From: Hofstenia miamia
Taxonomy: Eukaryota > Xenacoelomorpha > Acoela
Length of the DNA stretch: 64,000 nucleotides
Reading direction: 5' to 3'
NCBI GenBank assembly: GCA_004352715.1
Contig: SCFE01000113.1
Coordinates: forward strand, 317,044 to 381,043
Within the stretch, counting starts at the first letter, position 1; each line of letters opens with the position of its first letter. A program made the position numbers and the translations under genes. The notes beneath the pieces were generated by a model. It saw nothing but the letters and a program-made list of their open reading frames with translations. It made no database searches and was not told the DNA's origin. Shown in pieces: positions 35,984-46,700 of this stretch.

Positions 35984-36217
35984 TGGGCCAGGATTTAATT
36001 CTATATCTTCTGCTAGAATAATTAAATTATTATAAAAGTAATCATGGATGAAAGTAAGAAAATTATTGCTAAATTTTAGTGATAATTCATAGTAGTGTTG
36101 ATAATGAAATTTGTGTCTGTGTATGCATGGATGTCTCTCGTGTATATAATATAATTTTACATTTTTAAGGAGTAATACAAATAAAAATAGTGTTTTCCAA
36201 AAGTTTACCTTATTCAT
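35984..36217 (-). CDS. ORF2 start with hydrophobic leader and 2A-like peptide
   Basis: ORF2 starts at ATG 36217-36215 and runs MNKVNFWKTLFLFVLLLKNV, a strongly hydrophobic leader, to FYNNLIILAE and then DIELNPGP (residues 71-78; 35984-36007). The last eight residues match the 2A consensus D(V/I)ExNPGP, at which ribosomes skip a peptide bond between G and P. After it the endonuclease begins within about 25 residues. Non-LTR elements of the CR1/L2 side are known to carry 2A peptides here, some doubling as signal sequences. This would separate a short leader peptide from the endonuclease-RT protein. Confidence 0.8.
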
Positions 36218-36760
36218 TGGAATAGCTGACGGTGTAAGGTGGGGTGAAAAGCGGGTGTCGGCAGTAGAGCACGGCGTGTATTGTTGGATGCTGCTTTGGC
36301 GTACGAAATTTCGGGTTGACGCAATGAACCGTAGTGATTAGGATGAGTTGACAGAGGGTGAAAGTAGTTTCTTAGATTGCGGATGAAGACTGAGAGACCT
36401 TTGCGAGACAGGTGAATACCATCGTGAGCTAGAAGAGTGGAATTGATTGAGCGTGGCGAAAGAAGGAAATGATCAAAAACCGGAATGGCACTAAGACGAC
36501 GTTGAGAGAAACTTCTTATGATTTGATTACATTGTTGGATTGCAAAGTTCTTTGAGAGGTTATGATCAGCACAGACAGGGGTGATTTCGAAGAGGTAGAT
36601 GTGATGAGGTGTGAATTTCTTCTTGACTTCTGTGATGATGTTTTGTAGCTTTTGGCGGAATGTGTTAGCATTGCACTTGAGTGCATCGATTAGACCGGTG
36701 TTGAGCATCACAGTGCCGACGTGAGTACTTTCGCATTGCGTGATTTTTTGCGTTAGAGCT
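36214..36760 (-). CDS. LINE ORF1, SGNH-esterase-like domain (partial)
   Basis: The minus-strand frame reads YPGSSTAALTQKI, HVGTVMLNTGLIDALK (the Asn block of SGNH hydrolases), IYLFEITPVCADHNLSKN, and LLAHDGIHLSRKGLSVF, which holds the D-x-x-H catalytic pair (DGIH). The frame ends in a TGA that overlaps the ATG of ORF2 as ATGA (36214-36217). CR1-group ORF1 proteins carry such esterase domains, probably for membrane or RNP association. Upstream, this copy has lost about 10 bases relative to the duplicate at 37105-37366, which breaks the frame before the nucleophile motif. Confidence 0.78.
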
Positions 36761-37366
36761 GCGGTGCTACTTCCTGGATACGAGTGAATGGTTGTGATTT
36801 GATTTTGAAGCAGATAACGTATTTGAGGATGCTGCTTCCTATGATAAGTGTAGTTGTTCCATTCTTAATCTTCTTTATTTGAGGCGATATTTTCGGAAAT
36901 GAAAAGAGTTTTGACGATGAAGGAATGTTTGGTGATGCAATGGCGATTTCTTTTTGAGGTGTTGGTGCAGGAGGGGCGACTTTTCCGGTGTTTTATCGGC
37001 GTTTGCTGGTGAAGATAGTGCTAATTTAAAAAGATGTAGGAGAGCTTCAGCGGCGTTTTCTTGGTTTAGGCGGGCGAGCATTTGATGTAGTGGGGTTTTC
37101 TTTNGTTAGAGCTGCGGTGCTACTTCCTGGATACGAGTGAATGGTTGTGATTTGATTTTGAAGGAGATGACGTGAACGAGCGTATTTGAGGATGCTGCTT
37201 CCTATGATAAGTGTAGTTGTTCCATTCTTAATCTTTTTTATTTGTGGTTTTGCGTTTTCTTTTGCTAGCTTTTGCGGTGCAGGCGATATCTTTGGAAATG
37301 AATAGAGTTTGGGCGATGAAGGAACATTTGGTGATGCAATGGCGATTTCTTTTTGAGGTGTTGGTA
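36752..37366 (-). repeat. Duplicated ORF1 segment joined by a single N
   Basis: 36752-36965 and 37105-37366 are two copies of the same ORF1 region, separated by 36966-37103 and a single N at 37104. The second copy retains TTTLIIGSSILKYA, the G-x-S nucleophile block of the esterase, plus RSRHLLQNQITT in one frame. The first copy lacks about 10 bases there. Copy differences are a few percent. This is either a second LINE copy or a misjoined haplotype. Confidence 0.75.
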
Positions 37367-37410
37367 ATAATAATAATAATAATAATAATAAAAATAATAA
37401 TAATAATAAT
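37365..37410. repeat. (TAA)n microsatellite, 5' side of the LINE
   Basis: About 46 bases of TAA units with one AAA interruption, exactly between the ORF1 segment of the LINE and the integrase fragment of the next element. Confidence 0.95.
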
Positions 37411-37415
37411 ACGAA

Positions 37416-38095
37416 TTTAGGAAATTCTCAGAGCAATTTGGGATAAACCTAGTTACCAGAAGTCCACGATATCCTCAATCAAACGGAATGGTCGAAAGGA
37501 GTGTTCAAACATTTAAGATGTTCTACAAAAAAGGCATCAATTTCCGCCTATCACTATTTGAATTACAACAATTCCCCTTGCCATTTTCGGCATTGCCTCC
37601 TGCATAACTCCTTTTTAATCGCAGACTTCGATCAAACGATCTCATATCAAACAAATTGCTAAAACCCGTAATATTTGAGAAGCCAATGCATAAGAAAAGG
37701 GAAAAGCGCTACAAAAGAAAGCAGTTAGAATACTACAATAAGTTAGTCAGGGATCTCCCAGAAGTACATTCTGGCGAATATGTAAGAGTAACCAAAAGGT
37801 TCTACTCCAATGTCCTATCTAATAAAGGTCAATGACAAAATAATTCGTAGAAGCTGACGACATCTAATTCCCATTAAAAAAACAATGGATACATTGATAG
37901 ATCAATGGTACGATTGGCCAATTTTAGATGAAGGAGGAAAGAAAGATGAACATGATCGTCAAACTGAAATAATATTTCGTCACAAATCAACTAGGAATAG
38001 AAAACCACCCGACTTCTATGGATGTCCTGTGAACTCTTCCACGTGTAATCAACCTAGAAGGAGAGATGATGTAGTTAATGTGGTTAACTAGACTT
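37416..38095 (+). pseudogene. Ty3/gypsy integrase C-terminal pseudogene
   Basis: The plus-strand frame begins FRKFSEQFGINLVTRSPRYP followed by QSNGMVERSVQTFK, the end of the integrase core including the catalytic Glu of the DDE triad. It continues with FNRRLRS and the C-terminal domain (YYNKLVRDLPEVHSGEYVRV). After several stops and frame shifts the terminal STRNRKPPDFYG tail appears at about 37995. Integrase inserts the cDNA of the retrotransposon. Everything upstream of the Glu block is missing, cut off at the AAT microsatellite. Confidence 0.88.
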
Positions 38096-38246
38096 GGTAC
38101 AACGGTAAACAAGTTTCCCAACAACCTTCCCTTAAGGCGTCCGTACAGTCATTGTATGTTTGGTTGATATCTTTTAATTGTATATATAGTTCAGTAATTT
38201 TAATAAATCTTACAAAAGTCTTTAATTTGTCTCACTTAACATTACA
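38070..38246 (+). repeat. Probable 3' LTR of the Ty3/gypsy fragment
   Basis: A purine-rich tract (AGAAGGAGAGATGA) directly precedes TGTAGTTAATG. The block ends ACATTACA at 38246, so it shows TG...CA ends with a TGTA/TACA inverted pair. It contains a TATATATA box and a TAATAAA sequence, as expected of a promoter/polyadenylation-bearing LTR. No second LTR is present because the 5' part of the element is lost. Confidence 0.55.
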
Positions 38247-38700
38247 GAATAAGTATGAAATGAGGAAGTTAGACAGGCAGACAAGGAAGATACTAGCAGC
38301 AGAGAGAGCATTCAACTTAAATGGAGATGTTGATAGGTTGTACATGGCAAGGCATAAAGGAGGGAAAGTACTGCTGGAGCAGGCAGCATGGGTTAGAAGC
38401 AGGAGACAAGTGGTATGAGCACAAACCACGGGGCATCATAGAAAATGAGAAGGTTAAGATAATGTGGGACGTCAAAATCTAGACGAGCAATGTATTAGAA
38501 GCACGGAGACTAGACATAGTAGTAGTAGACAAAGAGAAAAGATTGGGAACAGTGATAGACATAGCAGCACCAAAGGACAGGAATTTGTAGAAAGCAAGGA
38601 GAAAGAGAAGATAGACAAGTTCAGGGATTTGGCATAGGAAATAGAAAGGCTGTGGAATTTGAAGAAAGTTGAAGTAGTCCCGCTTGTTGTAGCATTACTA
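38247..38700 (+). pseudogene. Fragment of a second non-LTR retroelement polyprotein
   Basis: Plus-strand translation gives KYEMRKLDRQTRKILAAERA, then NGDVDRLYMARHKGGK, WYEHKPRGIIENEKVKIMWD and ARRLDIVVVDKEKRLGTVID followed by IAAPKD. This is the K(L)DRKTRK...DRLYxxRxxGG and ARRPDIVVVDK...IDIAxPxD pattern common downstream of the RT domain in certain animal retroelements. Several stops and a frame shift make it non-functional. It begins immediately after the gypsy LTR, so the gypsy element may have inserted into it. Assignment to a clade needs a search. Confidence 0.7.
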
Positions 38701-38719
38701 GGTAAATCAAATTTTCTAA

Positions 38720-41000
38720 AAGGACAAACATTTAGTTCTTTAGTTTTACAGGTGTTTATTTATATTAAAGAATCATCTGACCAATCTTTGACTAGTTTCA
38801 CTAATAAATTGGAAGTTGAATGAAAGCCCCAACTGCATAAATCCCATGCAGTAGTGTCGTCAACATATTTGATTCACTGTGGCCAATCACGTAAAAGGGA
38901 ATCAATAAGATAAAGAGCCAAGTATCTAATTTAGTTCCTTGCATCACCCCAGTATATAACGTATTCCATAGCTTAGTTGATCCACATGCTAACTTAACTA
39001 TTTGTTGACAATTCATTAAAAACGAAATTATCGAATTTACTGTGTAGTTAGGCCTATTCACTTCTATATTGGTAAGTATTTTTATAAGAATTTGGATGGC
39101 TAATAAAATCAAAAGCCTTTTTATACTCAAATAGAAAAATTTGAATAAAAGTACCTTTTGTTTCCATTGAATTCATTCACTGCTGTGCAGCATCAAGGAG
39201 TGCCATAATAGTTGATCTTTTCAGGACTACCCCAAATTGCTTAGGATCGATATTTTCTTGGACTTTAGTCAGCAATTCTCTCTTAGAATAAACTTTCTGC
39301 TACTAGTTTGGATATGGAATGAGTTAATGAAATAGGTTTCAAGTCGGTAGTCACTGATGTGACAGGTGATTTCCTTTCAAGACAGCAAACATCTGAAAAA
39401 CGAAAGGACCTGCACAACAAGATCTGAATGAAAAATTTAGCAGAATTTAAATTGGTAGCACTAATTCATGACTGAAGTCCTGCAGTATCCAATTAGGTAT
39501 ATAATTCCCCAAAAAATCTGGACCTGATGATTTCCGGGGATTTAATGAGATAAATACTAAAAAAAATTATATTCATTTACATTTATAGGCTTAAGATCTG
39601 AGTGACATAGGAGATAACTTACTTCAGACAATGTCTCATAACTATCTGCTATTGATGTTAGCTTATCATGCACCGTTCGCGCCAGAGTTTCAGCATTCAT
39701 TCGGCTAAATCACTAATATTAAGACAACCAGTAAACATCCCGCACATCTGCTTGATAAATTTCCACCAAGCTCTTGGTTTTGCACATTTCAATTCTAAAA
39801 TGTTATAATCTAAATACTTTTTCCTTGTTTCTTAATTTGGTGACACTCCTTATTACGCAATTGATTGTAAAGTTGTTTGTTTCCATTACATAAAACCCGT
39901 TGTCATTTTTAATCAATTAATAAGTATTTTGAGATATCCAGGGTTTGTGCCGTGGGTACACATTTATCCTCTTAACTGGGAAGCTGTATTCCAAAGCTTG
40001 ACAAATAATGTTGAAAAAATCTTCCATTTATTAAGAAAAGAGTATGAATTATCTTCTAGAAAGTTCCAATTGATAGAACTAATACAACGTCCAAACATGT
40101 CACTGTTAATCTGGGATTTACAACTAAAGGTTTTCCACTCCACACTAGGCAATGAATAAAAAGATTTCATATATACTGAGATATGCCGACAACCACCGAT
40201 ACTTGTTAAAGGTATTTGGTTGTGAAAAAACTGTGGGTAGTTTGTAAAGATTATATCAAAAAATTGAAACCATAAGTTCTAAACGTTACCATTTGATACA
40301 ACTGAAATTCACGACAAATGAATACTAACTTAAGTTGGTTAAAATCTCCACCGATTAAAATGCAATGATTTGGAAAATTTTGGACAATCTGGTTACGAAT
40401 GTATGAGTGGTAAATTACTCCACATATGTAACCACTGATTCCACGAGGAGCAAAGAGCCAAAGACCTTCTATATCTGTAAAAATATATTATTCGTATCAT
40501 TTAATATTGGAATAAATGCACGAAAGTGGATTTCACTTTTAATTTGAATCGTGACGCCTCCACCAGATTTATCACTACTACAATTAATATGATCATTCCG
40601 CATCATTTCATATCCTGGTAAAGCAACAGATCCTGATAGTATCAGGTAGTTAGGTATGACAAATGTGTTTCGGTAAGCAATAGAATATCAGGAAAATCCA
40701 TTTGAGAGACGACTGCATAAAGTTCATCTGTTTATTACTGAAGTGACTGCACATTTGATTGGTGGAATACACACATAATGTTTTAATGTTGCTATGGAGT
40801 TGGGGCTTTCTTGTAATGTCTTCGGCATTTCTAGTCAATTTTCTAATTCAACTTCGATATTTTTGTTAAACAGTTATAAATTTCTGATTTTAGATCACTG
40901 CGGTTTACTCCTTTATGAATCAGCTCCAAAGATGGACTCGAGTGCGGGGGGAAATTTTTATTTTGTTACATGTGTTATACTAAACTAATATAATATTAAT
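38720..41000 (-). mobile_element. Second CR1-like LINE, strongly decayed
   Basis: Minus-strand blocks in the order endonuclease to RT. Endonuclease start near 40800-40690: LCVYSTNQM..., MQSSLKWIFLIFYCLPKH, equivalent to LNVRSLxNK...TETHL. About 40450: LWLFAPRGISGYICGVIYH. About 40350: CILIGGDFNQL with the GDFN block. RT near 39330-38870: DPKQFGVVLKRSTIMALLD, LFEYKKAFDFISH, GVMQGTKL, and IKYVDD with the catalytic YVDD. The blocks lie in many different frames, so it is long dead. The zinc-knuckle array at 41221-42134 occupies the position of its ORF1. Confidence 0.75.
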
Positions 41001-41173
41001 AATTATGCCGCAAGGATCAACCAATATTTCTTGATCAATTGGTTTCTTTATCCCAGGAATATTTATGGATTGAGTTTATGTTAATTTTGATCATATTTCT
41101 CAGATACTTCTATATTATTGGCAATCTCTTCAATGCGTTTATTAGTTTTTAACAAACTGGCATTCAGAGGTGG

Positions 41174-42127
41174 TCATAGATATCTCAGCAGTAATCTGTT
41201 CTTTGCGACCAACGAGAACGCATTCATTGCATAATAGAATGATATTGTTGTTAACAATTTCAATATTTTGCTCTGCTGACTAGTAAACCCAGAACACTCT
41301 TTCCGCCAATGACTTCTCTTTACACATCCAAAACAGAAAACAATATTGAGATTCTTCTGTATTTTAATTGCATTCATTGCATAATAGAATGATATTGTTG
41401 TTAACAATTTCAATATTTTGCTCTGCTGACTAGTAAACCCAGAACACTCTTTCCGCCAATGACTTCTCTTTACACATCCAAAACAGAAAACAATATTGAG
41501 ATTCTTCTGTATTTTAATTGCATTCATTGCATAATAGAATGATATTGTTGTTAACAATTTCAATATTTTGCTCTGCTGACTAGTAAACCCAGAACACTCT
41601 TTCCGCCAATGACTTCTCTTTACACATCCAAAACAGAAAACAATATTGAGATTCTTCTGTATTTTAATTGCATTCATTGCATAATAGAATGATATTGTTG
41701 TTAACAATTTCAATATTTTGCTCTGCTGACTAGTAAACCCAGAACACTCTTTCCGCCAATGACTTCTCTTTACACATCCAAAACAGAAAACAATATTGAG
41801 ATTCTTCTGTATTTTAATTGCATTCATTGCATAATAGAATGATATTGTTGTTAACAATTTCAATATTTTGCTCTGCTGACTAGTAAACCCAGAACACTCT
41901 TTCCGCCAATGACTTCTCTTTACACATCCAAAACAGAAAACAATATTGAGATTCTTCTGTATTTTAATTGCATTCATTGCATAATAGAATGATATTGTTG
42001 TTAACAATTTCAATATTTTGCTCTGCTGACTAGTAAACCCAGAACACTCTTTCCGCCAATGACTTCTCTTTACACATCCAAAACAGAAAACAATATTGAG
42101 ATTCTTCTGTATTTTAATTGCATTCAT
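41174..42127 (-). CDS. Open frame of six tandem CCHC zinc knuckles
   Basis: A 317-codon frame made almost wholly of six repeats of a 50-residue unit (MNAIKIQKNLNIVFCFGCVK, then RSHWRKECSGFTSQQSKILK and LLTTISFYYA), ending in a short unique tail (FSLVAKNRLLLRYL). A single CCHC knuckle per unit is the only recognisable motif. If made, it could act as a multivalent single-strand nucleic-acid binder. It is more likely a by-product of tandem amplification of part of a LINE ORF1, because the surrounding element is dead and no promoter is visible. Confidence 0.4.
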   Translation of the reverse strand: MNAIKIQKNLNIVFCFGCVKRSHWRKECSGFTSQQSKILKLLTTISFYYAMNAIKIQKNLNIVFCFGCVKRSHWRKECSGFTSQQSKILKLLTTISFYYAMNAIKIQKNLNIVFCFGCVKRSHWRKECSGFTSQQSKILKLLTTISFYYAMNAIKIQKNLNIVFCFGCVKRSHWRKECSGFTSQQSKILKLLTTISFYYAMNAIKIQKNLNIVFCFGCVKRSHWRKECSGFTSQQSKILKLLTTISFYYAMNAIKIQKNLNIVFCFGCVKRSHWRKECSGFTSQQSKILKLLTTISFYYAMNAFSLVAKNRLLLRYL

Positions 42128-42134
42128 AGCATAA
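41221..42134 (-). repeat. 150-bp tandem array coding a zinc knuckle, 6 copies
   Basis: Units start at 41221, 41371, 41521, 41671, 41821 and 41971, with a 14-base partial unit at 42121-42134. All six copies look identical. The period is a multiple of three, so one minus-strand frame stays open through the array and continues to 41174 (317 codons in total). Each 50-residue unit holds CFGCVKRSHWRKEC, a perfect C-x2-C-x4-H-x4-C zinc knuckle of the kind used by gag/ORF1 proteins to bind nucleic acid. The knuckle would thus be present six times at 50-residue spacing. It lies at the 5' side of the decayed LINE. Confidence 0.9.
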
Positions 42135-42834
42135 ATGTGATGATTTGTTTTTGTTCATTATAATGATTCAAACAAATATCATGGTTTTTTTAAGTTTCAG
42201 CTGGCATTCGAATATAATAAAGAGGCGTGATCGTTACCAGTCAGTATACTCAACAGAATTTAAGCGGGAGATTTCCTAATAAAGCGGAAAACTACAAAAA
42301 ATGCATAAAGAAAAGTCTTTCTCGTTACATGTGTTACTACTAAATACCATAGTACGATTTCAACCTCCAAAAGCACTAAATCTCCGCAAATTTGAAAATA
42401 AGTCAATTTTATATTACTGATAAATGTAATCAAAAAGAAACAAAATGAAAGAAAAAGCACAATGATTTATGGTAGTAAATAAGCAGGCATCATGAAAATG
42501 TAAATGAAATTGGTATTTATATTAATTTCCCCTTATTAGGTACTTCCCCTTATGTAAGGGAAAACTTAGTGCGTAAGTGCAAATTAACTCGAAATAATTG
42601 TTTTTGAGGGAAAACTTACGTCAGAAAATGTTGGTAAGCTTTCGGTTAAGGATATCAGTCATAAGAGAAAACTCATCTTGTAAACACAACTGATATTTAG
42701 TTAATCTGATAATTGATTCGTATTTAAAGATAAACTCATAAGGGAAGCTTATCATGTAAACGGAGCTTAAATAACACTGATGTCAAGTTTGGCTACAACT
42801 GAATTTCCGCAATACTGCTAAGTACTATAGTACA
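42135..42834. other. Non-coding interval with diverged short repeats
   Basis: No gene was found. Four related words (TAAGGGAAAACTTA, GAGGGAAAACTTAC, AAGAGAAAACTCAT, TAAGGGAAGCTTAT) recur between 42550 and 42760, followed twice by CTTGTAAAC/CATGTAAAC. AGCGGGAGATTTCC at about 42263 recurs at about 43436, on the far side of the MITE. Confidence 0.4.
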
Positions 42835-42835
42835 G

Positions 42836-43253
42836 GGTGCCCAGCAAAAAGTCAAGAAATTTGCAAACTCTTTCAAAATCGCTTTATTAAATTAATAAAC
42901 ATAACTAACTGATTAACATTCTAACTTGATTAAATCATTTTTGTTTTATTCAATGCTTCATTTAGAAATAATTTCATAAGCATTAATTATGACTTCTGAG
43001 CAAGTGACCGATTTTCAGCGCGAAGTAATTGTACTTTTTAAAACAGAAAACTCGACATGGGGCCTCTCTAAGACTCCAATCTTGTTATGACAGTGATGGC
43101 TCACATTTCGAACATTTCCTCTGAACTCTTTCATTGTAATATTCAATAAAACATTAAAAAGTTTAATGTTAATCAGTTAGTTATGTTTATTAATTTAATA
43201 AAGCGATTTTGAAAGAGTTAGCAAATTTCTTGACTTTTTGCTGGGCACCCTGT
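42836..43253 (+). mobile_element. Mariner-like MITE formed by internal deletion
   Basis: Terminal inverted repeats of about 88 bases begin CAGGGTGCCCAGCAAAAAGT and match exactly or almost exactly at both ends, with TA on both outer sides. The interior keeps the start of a transposase (ATG at 42989, MTSEQVTDFQREVIVLFKTE) and its end (CYDSDGSHFEHFL-stop at about 43112-43126) in another frame, with the middle missing. DGSHFEHxL-stop is a typical mariner-family C terminus. This shows directly how the MITE arose from its autonomous parent. Confidence 0.9.
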
Positions 43254-43721
43254 AATATGTAAGTCTGTGTTGCTTTCACATATATGATAATAACAATAAA
43301 TTAAAGTAAAATTTAAAAATTTGGATTAAGAAATATTGCTCAAAATGATTTTTAATCACAATTTCTTTCAACATGAAATACTCTAAAAGCTGAATGGGAT
43401 ATTTTGAAACCAGGAGACCTGGATAATCTTGAAAAGCGGGAGATTTCCCGATCAATGCGGGAGTGTTGTAAGTCATGACTCAATCACATCTACACATTTG
43501 GACTTAGGAATTACAAAGCAAGGCCTAAGTGTGGATTTCGATATTGATTATTGAATTTAAATTACTTCCATAACTTCGGCATCTACAAAGAAAGAATAGT
43601 TGGCTATTATGCAGTAGTGGGGATATCCATGAAACACACTGGAGTACCGCAAAAATCATAATTAGTAAACATTCACTAAAACCCTTTGCTATGGAATCCC
43701 ATTTCAATTTTAAAGTGTCTA
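43254..43721. other. Non-coding interval with a possible hAT-like terminus
   Basis: The stretch 43400-43480 (CCAGGAGACCTGG..., GCGGGAGATTTCCCG, CAATGCGGGAGTGTT) resembles the terminal part of a known type of hAT transposon end (CAGGGTTGCCAA...CTCCCG). No opposite end or gene was found. Confidence 0.35.
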
Positions 43722-46700
43722 AAGGTGTGTTCCCACTATCGACTTTTATCAGCAGATTTTAGTCGAAAATGCAATTATTTTCGTTCACATTGGCGATTTT
43801 TTATCATCCGACTTTTTATCAGAAAAAGCAGAGTTGGAAGAGCGTTCAGACTATCGATTTTTATCAGATGATAAATTATCATCTTTTGATTGACAGTAAG
43901 AAAAACAACAACATGTGTTTATGGATTGGTTTGTCTTGCAATGTAAAAGTGTGTTCCCACTATCGACTTTTATCAGCAGATTTTAATCGAAAATGCAATT
44001 ATTTTCGTTCACATTGGCGATTTTTTATCATCCGACTTTTTATCAGAAAAAGCAGAGTTGGAAGAGCGTTCAGACTATCGATTTTTATCAGATGATAAAT
44101 TATCATCTTTTGATTGACAGTAAGAAAAACAACAACATGTGTTTATGGATTGGTTTGTCTTGCAATGTAAAAGTGTGTTCCCACTATCGACTTTTATCAG
44201 CAGATTTTAATCGAAAATGCAATTATTTTCGTTCACATTGGCGATTTTTTATCATCCGACTTTTTATCAGAAAAAGCAGAGTTGGAAGAGCGTTCAGACT
44301 ATCGATTTTTATCAGATGATAAATTATCATCTTTTGATTGACAGTAAGAAAAACAACAACATGTGTTTATGGATTGGTTTGTCTTGCAATGTAAAAGTGT
44401 GTTCCCACTATCGACTTTTATCAGCAGATTTTAATCGAAAATGCAATTATTTTCGTTCACATTGGCGATTTTTTATCATCCGACTTTTTATCAGAAAAAG
44501 CAGAGTTGGAAGAGCGTTCAGACTATCGATTTTTATCAGATGATAAATTATCATCTTTTGATTGACAGTAAGAAAAACAACAACATGTGTTTATGGATTG
44601 GTTTGTCTTGCAATGTAAAAGTGTGTTCCCACTATCGACTTTTATCAGCAGATTTTAATCGAAAATGCAATTATTTTCGTTCACATTGGCGATTTTTTAT
44701 CATCCGACTTTTTATCAGAAAAAGCAGAGTTGGAAGAGCGTTCAGACTATCGATTTTTATCAGATGATAAATTATCATCTTTTGATTGACAGTAAGAAAA
44801 ACAACAACATGTGTTTATGGATTGGTTTGTCTTGCAATGTAAAAGTGTGTTCCCACTATCGACTTTTATCAGCAGATTTTAATCGAAAATGCAATTATTT
44901 TCGTTCACATTGGCGATTTTTTATCATCCGACTTTTTATCAGAAAAAGCAGAGTTGGAAGAGCGTTCAGACTATCGATTTTTATCAGATGATAAATTATC
45001 ATCTTTTGATTGACAGTAAGAAAAACAACAACATGTGTTTATGGATTGGTTTGTCTTGCAATGTAAAAGTGTGTTCCCACTATCGACTTTTATCAGCAGA
45101 TTTTAATCGAAAATGCAATTATTTTCGTTCACATTGGCGATTTTTTATCATCCGACTTTTTATCAGAAAAAGCAGAGTTGGAAGAGCGTTCAGACTATCG
45201 ATTTTTATCAGATGATAAATTATCATCTTTTGATTGACAGTAAGAAAAACAACAACATGTGTTTATGGATTGGTTTGTCTTGCAATGTAAAAGTGTGTTC
45301 CCACTATCGACTTTTATCAGCAGATTTTAATCGAAAATGCAATTATTTTCGTTCACATTGGCGATTTTTTATCATCCGACTTTTTATCAGAAAAAGCAGA
45401 GTTGGAAGAGCGTTCAGACTATCGATTTTTATCAGATGATAAATTATCATCTTTTGATTGACAGTAAGAAAAACAACAACATGTGTTTATGGATTGGTTT
45501 GTCTTGCAATGTAAAAGTGTGTTCCCACTATCGACTTTTATCAGCAGATTTTAATCGAAAATGCAATTATTTTCGTTCACATTGGCGATTTTTTATCATC
45601 CGACTTTTTATCAGAAAAAGCAGAGTTGGAAGAGCGTTCAGACTATCGATTTTTATCAGATGATAAATTATCATCTTTTGATTGACAGTAAGAAAAACAA
45701 CAACATGTGTTTATGGATTGGTTTGTCTTGCAATGTAAAAGTGTGTTCCCACTATCGACTTTTATCAGCAGATTTTAATCGAAAATGCAATTATTTTCGT
45801 TCACATTGGCGATTTTTTATCATCCGACTTTTTATCAGAAAAAGCAGAGTTGGAAGAGCGTTCAGACTATCGATTTTTATCAGATGATAAATTATCATCT
45901 TTTGATTGACAGTAAGAAAAACAACAACATGTGTTTATGGATTGGTTTGTCTTGCAATGTAAAAGTGTGTTCCCACTATCGACTTTTATCAGCAGATTTT
46001 AATCGAAAATGCAATTATTTTCGTTCACATTGGCGATTTTTTATCATCCGACTTTTTATCAGAAAAAGCAGAGTTGGAAGAGCGTTCAGACTATCGATTT
46101 TTATCAGATGATAAATTATCATCTTTTGATTGACAGTAAGAAAAACAACAACATGTGTTTATGGATTGGTTTGTCTTGCAATGTAAAAGTGTGTTCCCAC
46201 TATCGACTTTTATCAGCAGATTTTAATCGAAAATGCAATTATTTTCGTTCACATTGGCGATTTTTTATCATCCGACTTTTTATCAGAAAAAGCAGAGTTG
46301 GAAGAGCGTTCAGACTATCGATTTTTATCAGATGATAAATTATCATCTTTTGATTGACAGTAAGAAAAACAACAACATGTGTTTATGGATTGGTTTGTCT
46401 TGCAATGTAAAAGTGTGTTCCCACTATCGACTTTTATCAGCAGATTTTAATCGAAAATGCAATTATTTTCGTTCACATTGGCGATTTTTTATCATCCGAC
46501 TTTTTATCAGAAAAAGCAGAGTTGGAAGAGCGTTCAGACTATCGATTTTTATCAGATGATAAATTATCATCTTTTGATTGACAGTAAGAAAAACAACAAC
46601 ATGTGTTTATGGATTGGTTTGTCTTGCAATGTAAAAGTGTGTTCCCACTATCGACTTTTATCAGCAGATTTTAATCGAAAATGCAATTATTTTCGTTCAC

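Larger units (their letters stand above)
33072..37366 (-). mobile_element. CR1/L2-like non-LTR retrotransposon, degraded
   Basis: Reading on the minus strand from 37366 to 33072: an ORF1 with an SGNH-esterase-like domain, an ATGA overlap into ORF2, a short hydrophobic segment with a 2A-like DIELNPGP, an APE-type endonuclease in broken frames, a linker, and a reverse transcriptase. The order fits the CR1/L2/Rex1 side of the Jockey superfamily. Damage includes frameshifts in the endonuclease and loss of the segment that normally reads YRPISLLP-like between KNGDP and the start of the 422-codon RT frame. A single N at 37104 joins a second partial copy of the ORF1 segment (37105-37366), so the 5' part may be an assembly artefact or two copies. 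Both edges lie in AAT microsatellites. Confidence 0.88.
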
